This document shows positions 1-6,700 of a stretch of 6,821 nucleotides of DNA, piece by piece. Positions within the stretch are counted from its first letter, which is position 1; the number at the start of each line of letters is the position of its first letter. Source of the DNA: an uncultured Clostridia bacterium (GTDB taxonomy: Bacteria > Bacillota > Clostridia > Oscillospirales > Acutalibacteraceae). Below the pieces are notes generated by a model. It was not told where the DNA came from. It did not search any database and was given only the letters and a program-made list of their open reading frames with translations. Both the position numbers and the translations under genes were made by a program. The DNA lies in the NCBI GenBank assembly GCA_947174455.1, contig CAMWIZ010000046.1:1-6821 (forward strand), read 5' to 3'.

Positions 1-20
1 ATATTAACCTTATAATACTG

Positions 21-33
21 TGGTCGCCGACCA
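21..33. repeat. 13-bp perfect palindrome in the downstream intergenic region
   Basis: TGGTCGCCGACCA is a perfect inverted repeat with 6-bp arms around one central base. It lies beyond the terminator of the dap genes, next to an 8-bp direct repeat GACCAAAA (29-36 and 53-60). It could be a dyad operator for a gene to the left of the window, a small hairpin, or part of a dispersed intergenic repeat. The sequence does not decide between these. No gene is visible in bases 1-85. Confidence 0.3.
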
Positions 34-85
34 AAAGCTTCTAAAAAGGCTTGACCAAAACTTTACACAGTTTAAAACATCCCCC

Positions 86-123
86 AAAAAACAGCAAGCA
101 CCCGAAAATTAGATGCTTGCTGT
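86..123 (-). terminator. Rho-independent terminator after dapL
   Basis: Read on the minus strand, ACAGCAAGCA (123 to 114) pairs perfectly with TGCTTGCTGT (100 to 91) as a 10-bp stem, followed at once by a run of six T (91 to 86). In RNA the stem can grow by U-G, C-G and U-G pairs to about 13 bp with a 7-base loop. Those wobble pairs become A-C mismatches on the plus strand, and the plus-strand T run is shorter and displaced (127-130), so the signal is mainly for minus-strand transcripts. It sits 73 bases past the dapL stop and closes the operon. Confidence 0.88.
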
Positions 124-161
124 CAGTTTTGTATTAAATATTAAATATTACAAATATTCAG

Positions 162-183
162 ACAACAACTACATAATTGTTGT
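162..183 (-). other. AT-rich hairpin just after the dapL stop codon
   Basis: ACAACAA (162-168) and TTGTTGT (177-183) are perfect complements. In the minus-strand RNA, one U-G and one U-A pair extend the stem to about 9 bp with a 4-base loop. It starts 13 bases after the dapL stop and has no following T run, so it is not a terminator by itself. It may protect the 3' end of the message or may be chance in AT-rich sequence. The neighbouring 131-150 stretch is a loose TATTAAA-type repetition. Confidence 0.3.
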
Positions 184-196
184 ACTGCCTTAAAAA

Positions 197-1375
197 TTAG
201 GAAAGCATTGCTTTGATTCTTCCCATTGCCTCAACTGTATCCTCATAGCTTGCAAATGCAGTAAATCTAAAGTACCCCTTTCCGCAATCTCCAAAGCCCT
301 CACCGGGAGTACCTACCACATTCGCCTTTTTCAGAAGCATATCAAAGAAATCCCATGAACCCATGCTGTTAGGGCATTTCATCCAAATATATGGGGAGTT
401 ATTGCCGCCTGTATAATAAATTCCGAGTTCATCAAGGGTATCCATGATTACCCTTGCATTTCTGCGGTAGTAACCGAGATTTTCTTTAATCTGATTAAGA
501 CCCTCCTCGGAGAATACTGCCGCTGCCGCACACTGAACGGGGTATGAAACACCGTTAAATTTTGTTGCTTGACGTCTGTACCAAAGCTTATAAATATTGT
601 GTCCGTCAAACTCAAGCTCCTTTGGAACAACGGTGTAGCCACATCTTGTGCCTGTAAAGCCTGCTGTCTTTGAGAGAGAGCAAAGCTCAATGGCACACTT
701 TCTTGCACCTTCTATTGCAAAAATACTTCTTGGGGAATCATCTGTTATGAATGCCTCATACGCACTGTCAAACAGAATAACCGCATCATTCTTAATTGCA
801 TAATCAACCCATACTTTAAGCTGTTCAGCACTGTAAACAGAGCCTGTTGGGTTGTTTGGGGAACAAAGATAAATTATGTCAGCATGTACATTCTCATCGG
901 GCATAGCACAGAAACCGTTTTCCGCCGTTGAATTTGCGTACACAATTTTTCTGCCTGCCATAATGTTTGAGTCTACATATACAGGGTAAACAGGGTCAGT
1001 AACAAGAACCGTGTTATCCTTTGAGAATATATCGCCTATATTTCCGCAGTCGCTCTTAGCACCATCGCTTACAAAAATTTCATCGGCAGAAACGCTTACA
1101 CCGTTTTTTGCATAATAGTCGCTTATAGCCTCACGCAGGAAAGCGTAACCCTCATAGCTGGGGTATCCCTTAAAGGTTTCCTTGCTTGCAAGCTCGTCAA
1201 CCCCCTTTTTAAAGGCATCAATAACTATCGGTGCAAGCGGAAGCGTAACGTCACCGATTCCCATTTTTATAACCTTTTTGTCGGGGTTATCCTGCTGAAA
1301 TTTAGATGTTCTGCTGGCAATCTCTGCGAAGAGATAATTTTCCACAAGATTGTCAAAATCATGGTTTATTTTCAT
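197..1375 (-). CDS. dapL: LL-diaminopimelate aminotransferase
   Basis: The gene encodes a 392-residue cytosolic, PLP-dependent fold-type I aminotransferase. It converts L-2,3,4,5-tetrahydrodipicolinate plus glutamate directly to LL-2,6-diaminopimelate and 2-oxoglutarate, bypassing the succinylase and acetylase branches of lysine synthesis. Visible marks are the substrate-side GIGDVTLPL (39-47), the family's SPNNPTG motif (172-178), D203 and Y206 of DSAYEAF (cofactor ring contacts), K236 in SLSKTAGFTGTR as the Schiff-base lysine with R244 close behind, the GTPGEGFG loop (355-362), and R370 in YFRFTAF for the substrate carboxylate. Length matches bacterial DapL (about 390-410 residues). The ATG start has an AGGGAG site (1385-1390) nine bases upstream, and the TAA stop is at 197. 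It is last in the operon, 31 bases after dapF, whose product acts on LL-DAP. A different class I/II aminotransferase is possible in principle, but the GIGDVTLPL motif and the dapF neighbour argue for DapL. The DapL1 or DapL2 subtype was not resolved. Confidence 0.93.
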   Translation of the reverse strand: MKINHDFDNLVENYLFAEIASRTSKFQQDNPDKKVIKMGIGDVTLPLAPIVIDAFKKGVDELASKETFKGYPSYEGYAFLREAISDYYAKNGVSVSADEIFVSDGAKSDCGNIGDIFSKDNTVLVTDPVYPVYVDSNIMAGRKIVYANSTAENGFCAMPDENVHADIIYLCSPNNPTGSVYSAEQLKVWVDYAIKNDAVILFDSAYEAFITDDSPRSIFAIEGARKCAIELCSLSKTAGFTGTRCGYTVVPKELEFDGHNIYKLWYRRQATKFNGVSYPVQCAAAAVFSEEGLNQIKENLGYYRRNARVIMDTLDELGIYYTGGNNSPYIWMKCPNSMGSWDFFDMLLKKANVVGTPGEGFGDCGKGYFRFTAFASYEDTVEAMGRIKAMLS

Positions 1376-1384
1376 TAGTACAAA

Positions 1385-1390
1385 CTCCCT
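1385..1390 (-). promoter_or_regulatory. Shine-Dalgarno site of dapL
   Basis: The minus strand reads AGGGAG with a nine-base spacer before the dapL ATG. It lies inside the 31-base gap after the dapF stop, so dapL can be translated independently of dapF. This is the widest gap in the cluster, but no good -35/-10 pair is visible in it. Confidence 0.75.
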
Positions 1391-1406
1391 TTTTTATAAT
1401 CTCGTT

Positions 1407-2207
1407 TTACTCTGCAAGCTCGCCCTCAAAAACAAAGGCGGCAGGACCTGTCATAAGAACTGTGTCATCTGTATACTTAATGCTGAGTGTACCACCGTTA
1501 AGCTTAACCTTAACATCTGTATTTTTTTGACTTATGTTATTGGCAACAGCGGCAACCGTAGTTGCACAAGCACCTGTACCGCAAGCCCATGTTTCTCCGC
1601 TGCCCCTCTCCCATACTCTCATTCTGAGATTTGATTCATCAATAACATTGACAAACTCAACATTTGCCCTGTCGGGAAAAAGCTTGTGATTCTCTATTGC
1701 AGGACCGATTTTTTCAAGCTCCAGCTTTTCAACATCATCGTCTGTGAATATAACACAGTGTGGATTTCCCACATCTACAAATGTATATGTATACTCGGTA
1801 TTGTTTGCGGTAAGAGTACCGCCTACTGCACCTATTTTGGGTGCACCCATATCAACCGCAACTGTTTCTACTTTACCGTCGGTTACGTTCAGGGTAAGGT
1901 ACTTGATTCCGGACTTTGTTTCAAGAGTAATCTCTGTCTTGTCGGTCAAGCCCTTTTCGTATACATACTTGCCTATGCAGCGTGTTGCGTTTCCGCACAT
2001 AGCACCCTCACTGCCGTCTGCATTGAACATTCTCATTCTGAAATCAGCCTTGTCGGACGGCATAATCAGAACGATTCCGTCACCGCCAACGCCAAAGTGG
2101 CGGTCAGAGAGCTTGATTGACAAGCTCTCCGGATTTAGTACCTCTGTCTCAAAGCAGTTAAAATAGATATAATCGTTGCCTATACCGTGCATTTTGGTAA
2201 ATTTCAT
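1407..2207 (-). CDS. dapF: Diaminopimelate epimerase
   Basis: This PLP-independent cytosolic epimerase converts LL-diaminopimelate to meso-diaminopimelate, the substrate for lysine decarboxylation and for peptidoglycan cross-links. It uses a two-cysteine, two-base mechanism. Numbering from the chosen ATG (266 residues), the first catalytic cysteine is C71 in the motif FNADGSEGAMCGNATRC and the second is C209 in ERGSGETWACGTGACA. Other family marks are the N-terminal MKFTKMHGIGNDY, FGVGGDG (residues 38-44) and VGNPHCV (146-152). The two halves form the usual pseudo-symmetric pair of domains. A TTG lies six bases upstream in frame (2213), but it would leave only one base between the Shine-Dalgarno and the start; ATG at 2207 has a 7-base spacer and gives the family's usual N-terminus. 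The gene starts 16 bases after gltD, with its ribosome site abutting the gltD stop, so translational coupling is likely. The epimerase assignment is secure. Confidence 0.96.
   Translation of the reverse strand: MKFTKMHGIGNDYIYFNCFETEVLNPESLSIKLSDRHFGVGGDGIVLIMPSDKADFRMRMFNADGSEGAMCGNATRCIGKYVYEKGLTDKTEITLETKSGIKYLTLNVTDGKVETVAVDMGAPKIGAVGGTLTANNTEYTYTFVDVGNPHCVIFTDDDVEKLELEKIGPAIENHKLFPDRANVEFVNVIDESNLRMRVWERGSGETWACGTGACATTVAAVANNISQKNTDVKVKLNGGTLSIKYTDDTVLMTGPAAFVFEGELAE
2108..2129 (-). other. 9-bp perfect hairpin inside the dapF reading frame
   Basis: The full element is 2107-2129: GAGAGCTTG (2107-2115) and CAAGCTCTC (2121-2129) are perfect complements around a 5-base loop. It lies about 80-100 bases after the dapF start codon. 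In the mRNA it would be a stable stem, but no T run follows, so it is not a terminator. It falls over the residues ESLSIKLS, which sit before the conserved FGVGGDG motif. A regulatory role is unproven. Confidence 0.35.
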
Positions 2208-2214
2208 TGCCAAT

Positions 2215-2221
2215 CTCCCCC
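2215..2221 (-). promoter_or_regulatory. Shine-Dalgarno site that decides the dapF start
   Basis: The minus strand reads GGGGGAG immediately after the gltD stop codon (2224-2226). Seven bases separate it from ATG at 2207, whereas the in-frame TTG at 2213 is only one base away. This favours the ATG. The closeness of the site to the gltD stop suggests that ribosomes finishing gltD help start dapF. Confidence 0.8.
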
Positions 2222-2223
2222 GC

Positions 2224-3711
2224 TTATATCATCTTAGAGTACTGCATAAGGTACATATCCACTTCCTTGGCAGCCGCTCTGCCCTCCGCAATCGCCCAAA
2301 CAACAAGCGACTGACCTCTGTGCATATCACCTGCGGTAAATACCTTTTCAACGTTAGTTGCATACTTACCCTCGGCAGTCGCTACATTGGTTCTGTCGGT
2401 ACATTCAACACCGAAAGCCTGTGTAACATATGGTGACGCACCAAGAAAGCCTGCTGCAATCAAAAGCAAATCTGCCTCAATAATTTTCTCACTGCCCTCA
2501 ATCGGCATCATCATCATTCTGCCGCTTTGTTCGTCCTTCTTTGACTCCAAGCTTACTGTTTCAATAGCGGTAAGCTTACCCTCGTCATTGGAAATAAGTC
2601 TTTTTATTGTGGTTTGGTAAAGTCTTGGGTCACTGCCGAACTTAGCAATGGCCTCCTCCTGACCGTAGTCTGTCTTGCACACTCTCGGCCATTGCGGCCA
2701 CTGATTATTTTCTGCTCTCTCGTCGGGGAGTTTTGGCATCATTTCAAGCTGAATTACGGACTCACAGCCATGACGGATACAAGTACCTACACAATCATTA
2801 CCTGTATCGCCACCGCCAACAACCACTACCTTTTTACCCTTGGCACTGATGTAGTTACCGTTTTCGTAATCGCCGTTAAGAAGTGCCTTTGTGGTTGACT
2901 TTAAGAAATCAACAGCAAAGTAAACACCGTTTACATCTCTGTTTTCCACGCTTAAATCTCTTGGATTTGACGCACCACAGCAAAGAACAACCGCACTGAA
3001 GTCCTTCATAATTTCTTCCGCACTGATTGTATTGCCGATGTCGGCGTTGATTACGAACTTGATTCCCTCCTGCTCCATAAGCTTAACACGTCTGTCAACA
3101 ACCGACTTTTCAAGCTTCATATTCGGAATACCATACATAAGCAAACCGCCGATTCTGTCCTCACGCTCAAAAACAGTCACCTCATGCCCCCTCTGGTTAA
3201 GCTGGTCGGCACAGGCAAGACCCGACGGACCTGAGCCTATAACAGCTACCTTTTTGCCTGTTCTAACCTGCGGAACTCTTGGTGTCATATATCCTTCGGC
3301 ATAGCCGTTTTCAATTATAGAAAGCTCGTTTTCACGAACCGTTACCGATTTGCCGTTAAGACCACAGGTACAAGCCGCCTCACACAAGGCAGGGCAAACC
3401 CTGCCTGTGAACTCCGGGAAATTGTTTGTTTTGCGAAGTCTGGAGAGTGCATGCTCCCAGTTTCCGTTATATATTTCGTCATTCCATTCAGGTATAAGGT
3501 TGTGCAGAGGACAGCCCGACACCATACCGTTAAGCTTCATTGCAGACTGACAGAACGGAACACCGCAGTTCATACATCTTGAAGCCTGTGTCTGTCTGTC
3601 CTGCTTATTAAGCGGCGGGTGGAACTCATTAAAATTACTAACTCTGTTCAGAGGTTCAATCGAAGGATTGTTTACTCTGTCATATTCAAGAAATCCTGTT
3701 GGCTTACCCAT
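2224..3711 (-). CDS. gltD: Glutamate synthase (NADPH) small subunit
   Basis: The 495-residue beta subunit of NADPH-dependent glutamate synthase takes electrons from NADPH through FAD and iron-sulfur clusters and passes them to FMN in the large subunit. The N-terminal ferredoxin-like region carries two cysteine groups: C46, C49, C54, C67 and C106, C110, C114, C116, in the family pattern for two 4Fe-4S clusters. A first dinucleotide fold follows with GSGPSG (159-164, FAD) and an ERE end (182-184). A second has VVGGGDTGND (297-306, NADPH). The C-terminal TAGDMHRGQSLVVWAIAEGR (459-478) closes the FAD site. Length is usual for GltD. The ATG start has a near-perfect AAGGAGG nine bases upstream, 17 bases after the gltB stop. 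The adjacent gltB shows it is a true GOGAT subunit and not a stand-alone GltD-like oxidoreductase such as a NfnB or dihydropyrimidine dehydrogenase relative. A run of four methionines (399-402) is a small local oddity. Confidence 0.96.
   Translation of the reverse strand: MGKPTGFLEYDRVNNPSIEPLNRVSNFNEFHPPLNKQDRQTQASRCMNCGVPFCQSAMKLNGMVSGCPLHNLIPEWNDEIYNGNWEHALSRLRKTNNFPEFTGRVCPALCEAACTCGLNGKSVTVRENELSIIENGYAEGYMTPRVPQVRTGKKVAVIGSGPSGLACADQLNQRGHEVTVFEREDRIGGLLMYGIPNMKLEKSVVDRRVKLMEQEGIKFVINADIGNTISAEEIMKDFSAVVLCCGASNPRDLSVENRDVNGVYFAVDFLKSTTKALLNGDYENGNYISAKGKKVVVVGGGDTGNDCVGTCIRHGCESVIQLEMMPKLPDERAENNQWPQWPRVCKTDYGQEEAIAKFGSDPRLYQTTIKRLISNDEGKLTAIETVSLESKKDEQSGRMMMMPIEGSEKIIEADLLLIAAGFLGASPYVTQAFGVECTDRTNVATAEGKYATNVEKVFTAGDMHRGQSLVVWAIAEGRAAAKEVDMYLMQYSKMI
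3383..3409 (-). other. GC-rich imperfect hairpin inside gltD
   Basis: GGCAGGG (3388-3394) pairs with CCCTGCC (3399-3405) across a 4-base loop. CACA (3383-3386) and TGTG (3406-3409) extend the stem past one bulged A to about 11 bp. It covers codons for the second cysteine cluster (VCPALC), whose sequence is protein-constrained, so the fold may be incidental. No T run follows on either strand. Confidence 0.3.
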
Positions 3712-3720
3712 TTGTTATAT

Positions 3721-3727
3721 CCTCCTT
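3721..3727 (-). promoter_or_regulatory. Shine-Dalgarno site of gltD
   Basis: The minus strand reads AAGGAGG, nearly the full anti-16S consensus, with a nine-base spacer before the gltD ATG. It starts just after the tandem in-frame stops TGA TAA that end gltB, so the two subunits are likely made in step from one message. Confidence 0.85.
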
Positions 3728-3728
3728 A

Positions 3729-6700
3729 TCAATTCTGAACTGAATAGAATGCTTCCATTTCTGCCTGGTCATGACTCAGACCTTTTTCTTCAAGCTTGCC
3801 TATAGCTACAAGCATCTTGTTGTAGTCGTTCGGCATAATCTTTTTAAAGGAAGGCAGATACTTATCAAACTCAGCTAAAATATTATTTGCAAGCGGCGAG
3901 CCTGTAGCATTTGCATGATTCTCAATCATAGAACGAAGTTCTTCAATGTCGTGCTTCTCTGTAACATCTGTCATTGTTACAAGCTCCTTGTTAAGCTTCA
4001 GATAGAAATCATGATTCATATCAAGAACGTAAGCTATACCGCCGCTCATACCTGCGGCGAAGTTCTTGCCTGTCGGACCGAGTACAACAACTCTGCCGCC
4101 TGTCATGTACTCACAGCCGTGGTCGCCGACACCCTCTACAACTGCTTTTGCACCGGAGTTTCTTACACAGAAACGCTCGCCTGCAATACCGTTAATGTAC
4201 GCTTCACCCTTAGTTGCACCGTACAAAGCAACGTTGCCGATAATGATGTTTTCCTCAGCCTTAAAGGTACTCTTTTTATTTGGATAAACAATAAGCTTAC
4301 CGCCGGACAGACCCTTTCCGAAATAGTCGTTGCTGTCGCCCTCAAGCTCCATTGTAAGACCCTTTGGTATAAATGCACCGAAGGACTGACCGCCGCCGCC
4401 TTGGCATTTTACGGTGTAGGTATCGTCCTCAATATTCTCACCGAATCTGTCAGTGATAACAGAACCGAGAATGGTGCCGACTGTACGGTTTGTACTGGAG
4501 ATATCTACAGACACCGTCTTTTTCTTACCGCTCTTCATTGCCTTTTCAAATTCCGGCAAGAGAATGCTTTCATCTATGGTTGTTTCAAGCTCAAAGTCAT
4601 ATACATTGTTCGGGTCGAAATGTGTACCCTCTTTACCTGCATAATCATTGTTAATAATTCTTGACAGGTCTACCTTTTCGGCACGGTTTGTTACCTGGTG
4701 GTCACGTACACGAATCAAGTCTGTGCGTCCGACAAGCTCATCAACTGTGCGAACACCAAGCTGAGCCATAATTTCACGAAGCTCTTCAGCAATGAAGTTC
4801 ATGAAGTTCATAACATACTCAGGCTTACCTGTGAAGCGGCATCTCAATTCAGGGTTCTGGGTTGCAACACCTACAGGACAGGTATCAAGGTTGCAGACTC
4901 TCATCATCAAGCAGCCCATAGTTACAAGCGGAGCGGTTGCAAAGCCAAATTCCTCAGCACCGAGTATAGCTGCGATTGCAACGTCACGGCCGCTCATAAG
5001 CTTACCGTCTGTTTCTACGATAACTCTTGAACGCAATCCGTTCTGAATAAGCGTCTGGTGTGTTTCTGCCAAACCAAGCTCCCATGGCAAGCCTGCGTTG
5101 TGTATGGAGCTTGCAGGAGCAGCACCCGTACCGCCGTCATAACCCGAAATAAGAACTACCTGTGCACCTGCCTTTGCAACACCTGCCGCAATAGTACCTA
5201 CACCTGCCTCAGAAACAAGCTTTACGGAAATTCTTGCCTTACGGTTGGCATTTTTAAGGTCATAAATAAGCTGTGCCAAGTCCTCGATAGAATAGATATC
5301 GTGGTGCGGCGGAGGTGAAATAAGCGACACACCCGGAGTTGAATATCTTGTCTTTGCAATCCAAGGATAAACCTTTTTGCCCGGCAAATGTCCGCCCTCA
5401 CCCGGCTTTGCACCCTGAGCCATTTTAATCTGAATTTCCTGAGCACTCATCAGGTATTCACTTGTTACACCAAAACGACCCGAAGCAACCTGCTTAATTG
5501 CACTGTTCTTTTCTGTACCGAGTCTTTCCGGCATTTCGCCGCCTTCACCGGAGTTTGACTTACCGCCGAGTCTGTTCATGGCAACCGCCATGCACTCATG
5601 TGCTTCCTGTGAAATTGAACCGTAAGACATTGCACCCGTCTTAAATCTCTTAACGATGTTTGAAACAGGCTCTACCTCCTCAATCGGGATAGACTTGCTC
5701 TCATCAATAACAAAGTCAAGCAATCCACGCAGGGTATGCGGTATTCTCTCGTCATTAACCATTGCGGTGTATTCTTTAAATCTTTTGTAATCACCGTGCT
5801 GTGTTGCCTCACGCAGTGCAATGACAGTTTCGGGATTGTACATATGGTCCTCTTTGTCACTGCCGCTTCTGAGCTTATGAGCACCCATGCTGTCAAGGGT
5901 AACATCAACACCAAGTCCAAGCGGGTCAAATGCGTGGTCATGACGCCATTCTACGCCCTCGTCAATTTCTTCAAGACCTATACCGCCGACACGGCTTACA
6001 GTGTTTGTAAAGTATTTATCAACAACGTCCTTCTTAATGCCGATTGCCTCAAAAATCTGTGATGACTGGTAGGACTGAATTGTGGAAATACCCATTTTGG
6101 AAGCAATCTTTACTATGCCATGCAGAACCGCTGAGTTATAGTCGTTGATTGCGGTATGGTAGTCCTTGTCAAGCAGTCCCTTGTCGATATACTCGGCAAT
6201 ACACTCATGTGCAAGATATGGGTTAATTGCTCTTGCACCGTAGCCGAGAAGTGTAGCAAAATGGTGAACCTCGCAGGGCTCTGCACTCTCCAAAATAATG
6301 GAAACCGCTGTACGCTTTTTTGTTCTTACAAGGTACTGCTCCAAAGCAGAAACCGCAAGCAGCGAAGGAATTGCAACGTGGTTCTCATCTACGCCACGGT
6401 CGGAAATTACTATGATATTTGCACCGCCTCTGTAGGCACGGTCGCATTTTACGAACAAGTGGTCAAGTGCTCTTTCAAGCGGGGTATTTTTATAGTAAAG
6501 CAATGATACTGTTTCTACCTTGAAGCCCGGGCGATTGATAGCCTTAATTTTCATAAGGTCAACCGAGGTCAAAATCGGGTTCTGAATTTCGAGCATATTA
6601 CAGTTGTCTGCTTTCTCCTCCAAAAGGTTACCGTCAGAGCCGACATATACAACCGTATCGGTTACAACCTCTTCACGGATAGCGTCTATAGGCGGGTTGG

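Noticed and set aside
11..16. TATAAT on the plus strand as a -10 box
   Set aside because: Any -35 would fall outside the window, and a transcript from it would run into the terminator region and then antisense to dapL. A lone 6-mer in AT-rich DNA is weak evidence.
51..79. TTGACC as a plus-strand -35 box
   Set aside because: No acceptable -10 lies 16-18 bases downstream; the closest TTTAAA is only 14 bases away and there is no gene for it to drive.
1376..1430. Possible internal promoter before dapL (TTATAAA in the gap)
   Set aside because: The nearest -35-like TTGCAG is only about 13 bases from the -10-like TATAAA, too close for a normal promoter.
1686..2166. Two overlapping plus-strand open frames opposite dapF
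   Set aside because: Both are shadows of the dapF codon pattern, overlap each other, and resemble no protein family I know.
2507..2518. Short CAT repeat giving four consecutive methionines in gltD
   Set aside because: Only four units in a variable surface-type segment; too short to call a phase-variable microsatellite.
2688..2706. Repeated GGCC boxes in gltD
   Set aside because: They encode the QWPQWP segment, which matches the tryptophan-proline pattern known in GltD proteins, so codon constraint explains them.
3915..4664. A 249-codon open frame on the plus strand
   Set aside because: It lies wholly antisense to the GXGXG domain of gltB, whose protein is strongly conserved. The plus-strand product is a cysteine-rich string with no recognisable domain, and I saw no convincing ribosome site for it.
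4792..4809. Tandem 9-bp repeat ATGAAGTTC within gltB
   Set aside because: It encodes MNFMNF-like residues in a stretch that I recall as similar in other GltB proteins, so it is protein-driven and not a repeat expansion.
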